Below are positions 9,510-18,241 of a stretch of DNA of 64,000 bases, one piece after another. Source of the stretch: Bacteroidales bacterium (GTDB lineage Bacteria; Bacteroidota; Bacteroidia; Bacteroidales; Tenuifilaceae); NCBI GenBank assembly GCA_013141385.1, contig JABFRB010000001.1, forward strand, positions 248,001-312,000, given 5' to 3'. Position 1 is the first letter of the stretch, and each line of letters starts with the position of its first letter. The notes under the pieces were generated by a model. The model was given only the letters and a program-made list of their open reading frames with translations, searched no databases and was not told the origin of the DNA. A program made the translations under genes and the position numbers.

Positions 9510-10140
9510 TTTTTGGCTTTTTTCTTTTGCTAAAATTACGTATTTGTTTTTAATAAAGTGAGTTAAACACACTATAATTGTTAAAGGTATTCAGTTAACA
9601 ATCTAGTATCCATCTGTTTTTAACGGACTTATAATATTGATTAACTTGAATATTTCAATTATTAATTCGTGAAACGTAACTATTCAGCAATCGAAAAGAA
9701 CAAAAACCACGGAGATTTCTATGATATAAACAAATGTTCTTTGAAAAATTATTTGTTAGGCTAATTGATATTCTTGTTGAAATGGTGTACCCCGTTTTAT
9801 TGCAGTGCAGAGACACAGAGCGCAAAGAACAATGAAAATTTAAGTTTATATCGATCATTTTCGGGCAAGACAGTTGATCAAAAAAAGTATATTTCTTTAT
9901 ATACGTTACAAAAGAACTTATAAAGGTTATTATTTTGTCGATAATGGAACAAGCTTCTGTGAACTTCGTGTCTCCGTAGTGAGTAGTTACCGTGAAACAA
10001 ATTCGTAGTCATTAAATATGTTATTAAACATCAATTATAAGGGTAATTGAAAATACTTACTGTTTGAAGTTACTATGTAGCAATTGAAAAAATTTTATAG
10101 TTTTGCATTTTCAATATTTGATATAAATAATAATTTGACA
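9510..10140. other. Long intergenic stretch with degenerate repeat-like text
   Basis: No convincing gene. An open frame of about 67 codons on the minus strand (9655-9858) has no start context or family features. Two short segments, CAGAGACACAGAGCGCAAAG near 9810 and CTTCGTGTCTCCGTAGTGAG near 9967, are of the simple 'cacagag/cttcgtgtctccgt' kind that recurs in this window near 41.35-41.45 kb, and read as decayed repeat copies. The segment must also contain the promoter for the arcC unit. Confidence 0.5.
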
Positions 10141-11100
10141 ATGAATAAATTAGCAGTTGTAGCATTGGGTGGTAACGCATTGCTACGTGGAAATCAAGTT
10201 GGAACTATCGAAGAGCAAGAAAAAAACACCACCGATACTATTGAAAACTTGATTTATCTTATAAAAGAAGGTTACGATTTAGTAATCAGCCATGGAAATG
10301 GTCCACAAGTCGGAAATATTCTAATGCGTAACGATGCTGGTGAAGAAATGTATGGTATTCCTCAGATGCCTTTGGATATTTGTGTTGCAGATTCACAGGG
10401 CGGTATAGGGTATATGATTGAGCGAATGTTAAGAAATGTGTTACGTAAGCATGGAATCGATAAAGAGGTATGCTGTTTAGTTACCCCTGTAATTGTCGAT
10501 AAGGATGATCCTGCATTCAAAAATCCAACTAAAAGAGTTGGGAAGATATATAATAAGGAACAAGCAGATTCACTTGCTGCATCTAAAGGTTGGGTTTTTA
10601 AAGAGGAGATAAAGGATACAGGTAGCGGTTGGCGTAGAGTTGTTCCATCACCTAAGCCTACTGGTATTCTGAATGAAAAAGTGATTAACCAACTTGTTCG
10701 TCAGGGTATAATCGTTATTGCTTCTGGGGGCGGTGGAGTTCCTGTTTATATTGATGAAGTAGGTGATATTCGCCCATCCGAGGCAGTTATTGATAAGGAC
10801 TCAGCTTCATCATTACTTGCTAATCGAATTAAGGCTGATGAGTTTTATATTTTAACCGATGTTCCTTTTGTATACATTAACTATAAGAAACCGGGTGAGA
10901 AAAAATTAGAGTTTCTTAATAAAGCCGATACTGAAAAATACCTAAAAGAGGGAATGTTTGGTGAAGGGAATATGGCTCCAAAAATAAAAGCTTGCCTACA
11001 ATTTGTTGATAATGGCGGAAAGATGAGTGTTATCACCGAAGCAACAAAACTTGAGGATAAATCCTATGGAACAAAAATTACAGTTGAATACGAAAATTAG
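10141..11100 (+). CDS. arcC: Carbamate kinase
   Basis: Catalyses carbamoyl phosphate + ADP to carbamate + ATP, the ATP-yielding last step of arginine, citrulline or agmatine fermentation. The 319-residue protein starts at the ATG at 10141 ([15 protein letters not shown]), because the upstream in-frame extension is not conserved-looking. Amino-acid-kinase motifs: VALGGNALL at 6-14, SHGNGPQVG near 53-61, ASGGGGVPV near 205 and the [11 protein letters not shown] stretch near 220. ornithine carbamoyltransferase starts 26 bases downstream, so the two enzymes can convert citrulline to ornithine plus ATP. An arginine deiminase gene is not in the window. Confidence 0.95.
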   Translation: MNKLAVVALGGNALLRGNQVGTIEEQEKNTTDTIENLIYLIKEGYDLVISHGNGPQVGNILMRNDAGEEMYGIPQMPLDICVADSQGGIGYMIERMLRNVLRKHGIDKEVCCLVTPVIVDKDDPAFKNPTKRVGKIYNKEQADSLAASKGWVFKEEIKDTGSGWRRVVPSPKPTGILNEKVINQLVRQGIIVIASGGGGVPVYIDEVGDIRPSEAVIDKDSASSLLANRIKADEFYILTDVPFVYINYKKPGEKKLEFLNKADTEKYLKEGMFGEGNMAPKIKACLQFVDNGGKMSVITEATKLEDKSYGTKITVEYEN

Positions 11101-11126
11101 TAAAATCAAATAATAAATTAAACACT

Positions 11127-12125
11127 ATGGCTTTCAATTTAAGGAATCGTAGTTTCTTGAAACTCTTGGATTTCTCTCCAAAGGAGATTCATTTTTTACT
11201 TGATCTATCCGCAGATCTTAAAGCTGCAAAATATGCTGGAACAGAGCAGCAACAGCTTAAAGGTAAGAATATCGTTCTGCTTTTTGAAAAGGATTCTACC
11301 AGAACCCGTTGTGCTTTTGAAGTAGCTGCCCTAGATCAGGGAGCACACGTAACATACCTTGGCCCCTCAGGTTCACAGATGGGTAAAAAAGAATCGATGA
11401 AGGATACCGCTCGTGTACTTGGTAGAATGTACGATGGAATTGAATATCGTGGATATTCTCAGGAGATTGTTGAGACTCTTGCAAAGTATGCAGGTGTTCC
11501 TGTTTGGAATGGTCTAACAACAGAATTCCATCCAACTCAGATCCTTGCCGACTTCTTAACTATGCGAGAACATGCAGAAAAACCTTTGAACAAAGTTGCT
11601 TTCTGTTACTTAGGCGATGCTCGCAACAACATGGGTAATTCCCTAATGGTTGGTGCCACAAAAATGGGTATGGATTTTAGAGCGGCAGCTCCTAAAGCTT
11701 GCTGGCCTTCAGAGGAATTAGTTGCTAAATGTCGTGAAATTGCAAAGGAAACAGGTGCGAAAATTACATTAACTGAAAATGTTGCAGAAGGTGTTAAAGG
11801 TTGTGATTTCCTTTATACAGATGTATGGGTATCAATGGGTGAGCCAGATTCAGTTTGGGAAGAAAGAATTAAACTTCTAAAACCTTATCAGGTAAATAAG
11901 AAAGCCATGGAGTTTACTGGAAATCCAAATTGTAAATTTATGCATTGCCTACCAGCTTTCCATAATCGTGAGACTGTTGTTGGTGAGGAGATGTTTAAAA
12001 AGTTTGGTTTGGATGCTATGGAGGTAACCGAAGAGGTATTTGAATCAAATGCATCAATAGTATTTGATGAGGCTGAAAATCGTATGCACACAATTAAAGC
12101 TGTTATGGTAGCAACTCTTGGATAA
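11127..12125 (+). CDS. argF: Ornithine carbamoyltransferase, probably catabolic
   Basis: A 332-residue enzyme that interconverts ornithine + carbamoyl phosphate and citrulline + phosphate. Motifs: carbamoyl-phosphate loop STRTRCAFE near 57-65, FHPTQ near 134, DVWVSMGE (the ornithine-specific SMG loop) near 233 and HCLPAFH near 273 with the catalytic Cys. This is the classical OTC; many Bacteroidota use the diverged acetyl/succinyl-ornithine enzyme for biosynthesis, which together with the adjacent carbamate kinase suggests a catabolic (ArcB-like) role here. That direction is inference. A strong terminator follows 20 bases after the stop. Confidence 0.94.
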   Translation: MAFNLRNRSFLKLLDFSPKEIHFLLDLSADLKAAKYAGTEQQQLKGKNIVLLFEKDSTRTRCAFEVAALDQGAHVTYLGPSGSQMGKKESMKDTARVLGRMYDGIEYRGYSQEIVETLAKYAGVPVWNGLTTEFHPTQILADFLTMREHAEKPLNKVAFCYLGDARNNMGNSLMVGATKMGMDFRAAAPKACWPSEELVAKCREIAKETGAKITLTENVAEGVKGCDFLYTDVWVSMGEPDSVWEERIKLLKPYQVNKKAMEFTGNPNCKFMHCLPAFHNRETVVGEEMFKKFGLDAMEVTEEVFESNASIVFDEAENRMHTIKAVMVATLG

Positions 12126-12145
12126 TAAAAAATAAACAAACTTTT

Positions 12146-12178
12146 AAAAAAAGGCAGCAAAAAGCTGCCTTTTTTTTT
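12146..12178 (+). terminator. Intrinsic terminator of arcC-OTC unit
   Basis: Stem GGCAGC (12153-12158), loop of five A, GCTGCC (12164-12169), flanked by seven A on the left and nine T on the right. A canonical rho-independent terminator; the flanking A run would let it act weakly in the other direction too. Confidence 0.88.
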
Positions 12179-12234
12179 GTGATTAACAAAAAACGCCGTA
12201 ATTTTCATTTAATGTAATTTTAATCTTTCGTACT

Positions 12235-12498
12235 ATGACAATATATGTTGGTAACATTGCTTATACTATGACTATTGAAGAGTTAAAGGATCTCTTTATT
12301 GTTTATGGTAATGTAACAGGCGTTAAAATTATTTCGGATAAACAAACGGGTAAGTCAAAGGGTTACGGTTTTGTGGAAATGGAGCGCGATGATGAAGCTG
12401 AAAATGCTATTCGTGCGTTAAATGACTCACAGGTTAAAGGCCGAAATATTAAGGTCAACAATGCACATCGTAAAGCCACAACAACACCTCAGGAGTAG
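12235..12498 (+). CDS. RRM-type RNA-binding protein
   Basis: An 87-residue protein that is one RNA-recognition motif with a short basic tail. RNP2 is IYVGNI at residues 3-8 and RNP1 is KGYGFVEM at about 41-48; the last strand is GRNIKVNNAH. Such small glycine-poor RRM proteins are abundant in Bacteroidota and cyanobacteria and some are cold-inducible; they bind RNA and may influence mRNA stability. The specific target is unknown. The gene is isolated, following the terminator of the arcC-OTC unit by about 55 bases, and is followed 168 bases later by a very long hairpin that could end its transcript. Confidence 0.93.
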   Translation: MTIYVGNIAYTMTIEELKDLFIVYGNVTGVKIISDKQTGKSKGYGFVEMERDDEAENAIRALNDSQVKGRNIKVNNAHRKATTTPQE

Positions 12499-12925
12499 CT
12501 TATAATTTAATGTCTGCTTCTAAATTTGTAATGTTATTAGGAGAAATTAATAATAAAAAGCCATAGCTTTAAGGTTGTGGTATTTATTGTTTACGTGGTT
12601 GTTTATTTAAATAAAAATATATGGTAATAATGCCAAAATTAGTTGGTGATTTTGTTTTTATCTCATAAAAATTTCTTTAGAAATCCTCTCTCACAAATGG
12701 GTGGAGAGGTTTATAAAGAAATTTTTTTCATCATCTATTGAAACACCCTCTAATAGAGTATCAGTAAACTCAATAAGAACAAGAGGTGTATGAGTTTTTA
12801 ACAACTATTTTTGGCATATATACCAAATATATTCTACCGTAAATTTTATCTGCTTAGTTAGAATTCGGCGATATTCTACAAATTGATTATTTTTTATGAT
12901 TTTTAAACATTCCAGTTTTTAATTT
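12499..12925. other. Intergenic stretch with one strong hairpin
   Basis: 427 bases without a supportable gene. The only structured part is the long inverted repeat at 12667-12726, annotated separately. The rest is AT-rich without recognised motifs and must include the promoter of the acylphosphatase gene. Confidence 0.5.
12667..12726. repeat. 60-base imperfect hairpin with U tail
   Basis: Left arm AAAAATTTCTTTA (12667-12679), then GAAAT, then CCTCTC (12685-12690). Right arm GAGAGG (12704-12709), TTTA, then TAAAGAAATTTTT (12714-12726). With one bulged T and one G/A mismatch the outer and inner arms join into about 21-22 paired bases, and CAC/GTG in the loop can extend it. It is followed by more T. 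It may be a terminator for the RRM transcript, a small structured RNA, or a decayed mobile element. Confidence 0.6.
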
Positions 12926-13198
12926 ATGAAGCTAAAGGCTAAAACGATTCTCCTATATGGTAAAGTTCAGCAAGTGGGTTTTAGGTACTATGTTTATAGA
13001 CTTGCATGCGAATTAGGAGTAAACGGATATGTTAAGAATATGCCTGATGGTTCTGTGTTTATTGAAGCTGAATGCGAAGAACATACAATGGATATTTTCA
13101 TCGAACATTGTAAGAAGGGTTCTCCTTATTCGAATGTTAGTAGTTGTGAAATCACCCAAAATGAGATAAAAAACTACACTAATTTTAGAATCTGCTAA
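12926..13198 (+). CDS. acyP: Acylphosphatase
   Basis: A 90-residue enzyme that hydrolyses carboxyl-phosphate bonds such as acetyl phosphate or carbamoyl phosphate. The active-site loop GKVQQVGFRYY lies at about residues 12-22, with the phosphate-binding Arg at 19, and the catalytic Asn is in the NGYVKNMPDGSV segment at about 37-44. The family's usual VQGVGFR has Gln in place of the first Gly, which leaves the P-loop Arg intact. Length is exactly that of the family. It stands alone and converges, 4 bases apart, with the AlkA-like gene. Confidence 0.93.
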   Translation: MKLKAKTILLYGKVQQVGFRYYVYRLACELGVNGYVKNMPDGSVFIEAECEEHTMDIFIEHCKKGSPYSNVSSCEITQNEIKNYTNFRIC

Positions 13199-13202
13199 CC
13201 CA

Positions 13203-13814
13203 TTAATTCTTTTCTCGGATTTTTAAATCATAGTTTGCCCATAAATACCTTGACGCCAGAGATCTATTGGGTTTCCATTTATTGGAAATTGAAATCATTT
13301 TTTCAATCAGTTGCTTTCCTTCTTTTTTTATACCGTAAACTTCTATCATACTCTTTTTTATAACCAAATCATCGTAAGGAAAAACATCGGTTCGAAGTAA
13401 TGAGAATATCAATATCATTTCAACTGACCATTTCCCAACCCCTTTAATCTTTGTAAGTAGTTCAATTATCTCATTATCGTTCAACGAATCCATGCGATTA
13501 ATACTTATATCGTTAGCAATTGCAAAGTTTGCAAGATTTTTAACGTAGTTGGTTTTTGCATTCGAAAGTCCAACTTTTCTAAGCATTTCATCATCAATTT
13601 CTCTTAGAATTTCTGATTTTGGATAGCTGTTCTCAAATAGTTGAAGAAATCGATTGTAGATAACTTTGGCAACTTTTCCCGAAAGTTGTTGCGATATAAT
13701 AACCTCAAGCAAATCTAAGTATACATCATTTGTTTTGGTAAGTGATGGTAATTCTATTTTACTACAAATCTTATCGAGAATTGGGTCGTTGAATAAGATT
13801 TTTTTAATTGCCAT
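13203..13814 (-). CDS. DNA-3-methyladenine glycosylase (AlkA-like, HhH-GPD)
   Basis: A 203-residue base-excision repair glycosylase. It contains the helix-hairpin-helix (LTKIKGVGKWSVEMI at about residues 114-128) followed by the catalytic Asp region (LLRTDVFPYDDLVIKK), which matches the HhH-GPD pattern of AlkA. It lacks the N-terminal TATA-like domain of E. coli AlkA, as do many short bacterial homologues. It would remove alkylated purines from DNA. It sits 40 bases after the last lanthipeptide gene on the same strand and may be read through from it, but no functional link is expected. Confidence 0.88.
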   Translation of the reverse strand: MAIKKILFNDPILDKICSKIELPSLTKTNDVYLDLLEVIISQQLSGKVAKVIYNRFLQLFENSYPKSEILREIDDEMLRKVGLSNAKTNYVKNLANFAIANDISINRMDSLNDNEIIELLTKIKGVGKWSVEMILIFSLLRTDVFPYDDLVIKKSMIEVYGIKKEGKQLIEKMISISNKWKPNRSLASRYLWANYDLKIREKN

Positions 13815-13854
13815 TGGTTTACAAAAAAGGAATTGATTTTGATAATGAATATTT

Positions 13855-14760
13855 TTAATTTAAAAAAGACTTTTTATCCATACTAGATTTCAATTTGCCA
13901 ACTTCTGATTTATAATGTTTATATAACAAATAGTAAATTGCCAATTCATGCTCCCTATGTTTTGTCCTGAACAAGCGATTCAGGTTCATGTGTATATAAC
14001 TAAAAATTATAGAATTAATTTCTTCTTGTATTAATTTAGTTTTTATAGATTTTACTACTTCAGTTGATGCACTTGATCTCTTTTTGATAAGTTCTACGAT
14101 TGGACTCAGTTCGGGTTCATTGTTAATAGAAGAACTTAAGAAAAAAATAATTTTTTCTCGATACATCCTATATTTAGTGTCCAGTTGATATTTTAAAGGC
14201 TTATTTAAATTAAATTCGTTAGCATAGCTAGTTTGCAAAGCATTAAGCAACTCTATTTTATCTTTTAAGTTATAGCCAAAATCATTTAATAAACAATCTA
14301 TAGAGTGTAAGCCAAAGAGCCATCTATATTCCTCACCTTCTTCTCCATCTAATAAATCTAAAAACTTAATAATGCAATTACTGTCTAGGTAAAATAGATT
14401 TTCAGAATCTTCCATTGTTTTTTCACCGTACCTTTCAATTTCTCTTTTGTAGGTGTCAATCTGTATTTTAGAAATAATTCTTTTGTCAACTAATGGGCTT
14501 ACTTCTTTATTAAAATTTGATATTACTACTATTAGCCTTTGAATATTTTGGACATGAAGTCTAATACGTAAATGCAAATCAGGATCATTGTATCGTATAA
14601 AAAACCATTTGTCTATAGTCTTCTCATTAAGAAGTTTGTTTATAAGTGGTAATAAAATACTTGTTAGTATGTAATCAGTGGATTTAGGTCCGCTATATAT
14701 TTTATAGTATAACCATTCATCACCGATAATGAAGTTTCGTTTAAGATTTATATTAGCCAT
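13855..14760 (-). CDS. lanB: Lanthipeptide dehydratase, elimination domain (SpaB_C / thiopeptide-type protein)
   Basis: A 301-residue stand-alone version of the LanB C-terminal domain, which removes glutamate from glutamylated Ser/Thr to give dehydroalanine or dehydrobutyrine. Family marks are at the start: DEWLYYKIYSG (residues 13-23), then the WFFIRYNDPDLHLRIRLHV stretch (about 53-71), the sequence in which LanB proteins bind the substrate. The C-terminal end (about 250-290) has the helix NRLFRTKHREHELAIYYLLYKHY. The start ATG overlaps the stop of the upstream glutamylation gene as TAATG, so the two are translationally coupled and must form one split LanB. Split LanB pairs are known in thiopeptide and some Bacteroidota systems. 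Confidence 0.88.
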   Translation of the reverse strand: MANINLKRNFIIGDEWLYYKIYSGPKSTDYILTSILLPLINKLLNEKTIDKWFFIRYNDPDLHLRIRLHVQNIQRLIVVISNFNKEVSPLVDKRIISKIQIDTYKREIERYGEKTMEDSENLFYLDSNCIIKFLDLLDGEEGEEYRWLFGLHSIDCLLNDFGYNLKDKIELLNALQTSYANEFNLNKPLKYQLDTKYRMYREKIIFFLSSSINNEPELSPIVELIKKRSSASTEVVKSIKTKLIQEEINSIIFSYIHMNLNRLFRTKHREHELAIYYLLYKHYKSEVGKLKSSMDKKSFLN

Positions 14761-16985
14761 TAATGCATACTTTTAAAGAAATGGAAAATAAATTGATTAC
14801 TATGATATCCGTTTGGGCCATTTATTATCGAATTTTCGCTACTAAAAAGGAATTCTTCTAATCTGAATATTTTCTGTTTTTTTATTAGTGAAAAAAGAAT
14901 TTTTATACAGATTAAGTTGTTGAGATTTAATAGTAATTCATTATCACCTTGGATGAGCTTTACATAGGATGGTATTCCTTTTTGTTTTCGCCAATCAGTT
15001 ATTACCTTGATTAGTTCATCATCTTTTAGTGTAACATATTTTTTCATTTCATCTTTATCGATATTCCAGTATGCGAGTGAAAGAATTATATTCCTATATG
15101 TCACTCTTGGGAATAGACCTACATTACTGTCTAAAAATCCCCAATCAAAATGAATTACGCTTCTTAAATTTTGAAATTGTAAATCACAAAGGAATTCATA
15201 AATTGGTAAAGAATTAAATCTGAAATTATGAGCTGTTGTTAATCTAGGAATGATTACTTTATTTAGTTTTTTTGATCTAAGTTGAATATATCTCCCATTG
15301 GGAATAGAGATATGTAGGTCTTTAATGTCAAGTTGGAAATCTTTATTTAATGTGCTTTTAGTTAAATATGGGATTTCATATTCTCTTAAAATTGGTCGTA
15401 ATAATATATTGCCTGTGCGTGATTCTGGAAGGTGCACAATTTCAGCAACAATTTCTTCTTTATAAAAGATTCTCTCGAACTCGGTAATTTCTTTAGTAAT
15501 ACTACTAATTACTTGATCTCCATGACAGAATCTACCAATTATGTTTGCCGCACTCGAATCTCCTGCTCTATCCATTTTGATATAGAAATCGTTTGTTTTA
15601 TCTTTTTTGTAAATTTCAACCATAGAAGAGAAAGTAACTGGTAAATCATTCCAATTTGTTTTTAACTCTTTCAAGTCTTCATCTGTAATTTTAATCTCAG
15701 TTTCTTTGCTGGCGATGGCTTCAACATATTTATTAAATAGCAAATCTTGAAAAGCGGTTGTGCTTATAAATGACTTTGAGTTTTGTTCGGGAATGCTAAG
15801 ATCTTCAATTAGAGGGTTTATATCACTATTCAAATTCGTTTTATTTCCGTAGCCAATGCCAATCTCGGGGTCAAGGGCTTCATATAATGGAATCTCTTCT
15901 TCTTCGTATTTACGATAAAAATTGTTCTTGAATTCTTCTAAGTAACTATTGCTCTTTTTCTCTGTAATTTTATTTAGAATTTCTATTCCTTTATATAGTC
16001 CGTCTTTAATATTTTTGTCTAAGAAATTGGTTTCGGTTTCCAAGAATAGATCTGTTTGGAATAAGAAATTTTCATCGAATTTTGCATTTAGTTTACGAAC
16101 AGCATCTTCAATTTCTTCATAGATATACATATTGGAGCCTAGTTCACCATCGTCTAAAACTCTTAAAAGGTTTTCAATTGATTTAAATGATTGGTATGAT
16201 TCGATTTTTGGTATTATTTTTTTTAGTACATCAAGTAACTGTTCGGTGAATTCTTTTCCCGAAATTGAAGGATTTAGTTGACTAAGCAGTATTTGAGAAT
16301 CAATTAGTTCGTTTATGAAACCTTTTGCCTCATCAGTGCTAATTTTTTCATCGATAAGTATTTCGACTAGGTTATTGATATATTCTCCATTTTCTGAGTT
16401 CTTAAGGATTTTTTGTAAATAGGGCGAGTTGTCAACTCCAATTGTAAAATAATTTCTGTTCCCATTAATGTACTTATATTCGATATATCTTATTTGATTG
16501 TTAGAAACGTAAATGCTTGAATTTGGATAAAACAGGATGTTTTCTCTTATTTCGGGTATTTTCTCAAGAGTTAGTGACAACGAGCACAGATAGTTCATGT
16601 CAAGCCTAGTATGTCTTTTGAATTTTTCTGGTTTGATTAAGTTAATCTTTGTTTCATTATTAAATGTACCCACAGAACATCCAGCAAATAAACCAAATGG
16701 AGTACAGCGCGATGACATTCGAGATAAGTATTTTACTAATGAAATGCCAAGAGTTTCTATCTCTTTTATATCCTTAATCTTTTTATTTTCCCATAAAACT
16801 AACCTTTGGTAGAAACTTGGAGAGGCAAGGAAAATAGCCTCTTTTATAATAGGATTTTTAAAGTACTCGATTAAGTTGGCTTCGCTGATATTATTACCTA
16901 ATATTCCCTTAATAAAGTTTATTGGAAGCAAAGGTGTTCTTAAAATATAGGAGTCAGAGATATGATATGGATGCATTTTATTCAT
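14760..16985 (-). CDS. lanB: Lanthipeptide dehydratase, glutamylation domain (LanB N-terminal)
   Basis: A 741-residue protein of the lantibiotic dehydratase N-terminal family, which transfers glutamate from Glu-tRNA to Ser and Thr of the precursor. The opening YILRTPLLPINF (about residues 13-24), SRMSSRCTPFGLFAGCSVG (about 90-108) and RHTRLDMNYLCSL (about 124-136) are the family's N-terminal signatures. About residues 460-620 hold the lyase-adjacent half (MDRAGDSSAANIIGRFCHGD and YIQLRSKKLNKVIIPRLTTAHN). No elimination domain is fused; it is encoded by the next gene, with TAATG overlap. Cytoplasmic; works with the downstream gene product and the two LanC proteins on the 69-residue precursor. 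Confidence 0.92.
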   Translation of the reverse strand: MNKMHPYHISDSYILRTPLLPINFIKGILGNNISEANLIEYFKNPIIKEAIFLASPSFYQRLVLWENKKIKDIKEIETLGISLVKYLSRMSSRCTPFGLFAGCSVGTFNNETKINLIKPEKFKRHTRLDMNYLCSLSLTLEKIPEIRENILFYPNSSIYVSNNQIRYIEYKYINGNRNYFTIGVDNSPYLQKILKNSENGEYINNLVEILIDEKISTDEAKGFINELIDSQILLSQLNPSISGKEFTEQLLDVLKKIIPKIESYQSFKSIENLLRVLDDGELGSNMYIYEEIEDAVRKLNAKFDENFLFQTDLFLETETNFLDKNIKDGLYKGIEILNKITEKKSNSYLEEFKNNFYRKYEEEEIPLYEALDPEIGIGYGNKTNLNSDINPLIEDLSIPEQNSKSFISTTAFQDLLFNKYVEAIASKETEIKITDEDLKELKTNWNDLPVTFSSMVEIYKKDKTNDFYIKMDRAGDSSAANIIGRFCHGDQVISSITKEITEFERIFYKEEIVAEIVHLPESRTGNILLRPILREYEIPYLTKSTLNKDFQLDIKDLHISIPNGRYIQLRSKKLNKVIIPRLTTAHNFRFNSLPIYEFLCDLQFQNLRSVIHFDWGFLDSNVGLFPRVTYRNIILSLAYWNIDKDEMKKYVTLKDDELIKVITDWRKQKGIPSYVKLIQGDNELLLNLNNLICIKILFSLIKKQKIFRLEEFLFSSENSIINGPNGYHSNQFIFHFFKSMH

Positions 16986-17020
16986 AAAACCCGATTTTCA
17001 ATTGTTTTATAATTGCCAAC

Positions 17021-18235
17021 TCAACTTAATAGGAAACAGTTATCCCAAGAGGGTTCATTTTCAGATATCGCAGACATTAATGACAAACCAATACCAGCAG
17101 CCCCTTCAAGTAAACCATAGTTTTTTATCCATTTATTGTCACTGTCATAGGATTTATAGCCTGCGCATCCATTATTAAAAGTAGCAAATTGTAAAGTTTT
17201 TTCATACCAGAATTGAGCCGCTTTTTTGAATTCAATAATGTTGGTTTCTTGGTATAGTCGATTGAATATATGAGCATTTCCAACTGTTCCATGGCAGAAA
17301 CCTGCATCAACAGTTAAGGTTTCTTCAAAAGATTTTTTGGTAGAACAATTCATTAAAACTTTTAATCCAAGTTTGGACATTTCGTTATTAGAATAATTTA
17401 ATCCTCCTTTGAACAAGCCAAAACCTAAGCCAAGATCTCCGTAACACCAAGCCAATCTATTTCTTGATGAATAAGTACCATCTGGTAAATCAATATATTG
17501 AGGAAAATAATAGTTAAACTTTTCAAAATCTAACGGGTGATTTTTTATAAAAAGGAATGATCTATTCAATAATTCTTTTGAAATATTTGATTCAATGTTG
17601 TACTTCGTCAGGTTTGATAATATTAGGATAATACCAGGAATGCCGTGAGCCAAGCCCATGCTATATATCTTATTTACGCTTTTATCATGATTTACTTTAT
17701 ATGCATGCCATGCAATACTTCCATCGTCAAGATTAATTCCTTGTGATTCAAATTGCTCTAACAATGGTAAGGAGAATTCTCTTAAAAGAACTTGGTTGAA
17801 TTTGAAAAAACACCATACTATACCCATTATACCATGTAAGAAATCCCAGTTTTTTGTATTAATCTCGTAGTTAATTCTCTGAACTAAAGATTCTTCTATA
17901 ATATTCCAATTTTCGAAAATTTCCTTCGTGATAAATTCTTCTTTTTCTAATTCTTTTAGAAGCCAATAAAAGCCGCATATTCCATTTGAAAGTGAATAAC
18001 CTGAGATGCTAGAATTAATTGCTTTAAAGGATTTTTCGAGATATTTATAACCAATCTCAATAAATTTGTCATTGTTGAAGAGCCTTCCATAATTAAAACA
18101 AAATAGTGAAATTCCAAGTTTCCCGGTGAAAAGAAAATCGTTTTCAATTTTTATTCTTTTTTCAAACAAAAACGCTATTTCATGAATTTTAGAAACGTAT
18201 TGTTTGTCGTCTTCAATTATTTTCTTCCAAGTCAT
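17021..18235 (-). CDS. lanC: Lanthionine synthetase C-like cyclase, copy 1 (LanC)
   Basis: A 404-residue zinc enzyme of the LanC family, which adds Cys thiols to dehydrated residues to form lanthionine rings. All ligands are present: His197 in GLAHGIPG, Cys264 in WCYGDLG, Cys314-His315 in FCHGTVG. The repeating alpha-toroid pattern (GISLFCFNYG early, GICGFYWLL, GIMGIVW, GAAGIGLSL at the end) covers the whole chain. The C-terminus NEPSWDNCFLLS mirrors that of the neighbouring paralogue. The stop of that paralogue is 6 bases upstream, so both are in one transcript. The LanB gene starts 35 bases downstream. Confidence 0.92.
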   Translation of the reverse strand: MTWKKIIEDDKQYVSKIHEIAFLFEKRIKIENDFLFTGKLGISLFCFNYGRLFNNDKFIEIGYKYLEKSFKAINSSISGYSLSNGICGFYWLLKELEKEEFITKEIFENWNIIEESLVQRINYEINTKNWDFLHGIMGIVWCFFKFNQVLLREFSLPLLEQFESQGINLDDGSIAWHAYKVNHDKSVNKIYSMGLAHGIPGIILILSNLTKYNIESNISKELLNRSFLFIKNHPLDFEKFNYYFPQYIDLPDGTYSSRNRLAWCYGDLGLGFGLFKGGLNYSNNEMSKLGLKVLMNCSTKKSFEETLTVDAGFCHGTVGNAHIFNRLYQETNIIEFKKAAQFWYEKTLQFATFNNGCAGYKSYDSDNKWIKNYGLLEGAAGIGLSLMSAISENEPSWDNCFLLS

Positions 18236-18241
18236 AATTTT

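Noticed and set aside
9655-9858. 67-codon minus-strand gene
   Set aside because: Composition does not look protein-like and it crosses decayed repeat text.
9790-10010. Insertion sequence ends near 9.8-10.0 kb and 41.35-41.45 kb
   Set aside because: Only simple 'cacaaag' and 'cttcgtgtc' text recurs; no defined inverted ends, target duplications or transposase.
13203-13814. AlkA-like glycosylase as part of the lanthipeptide operon
   Set aside because: It is co-directional and close, but a DNA repair enzyme has no known part in such pathways; simple adjacency is the better reading.
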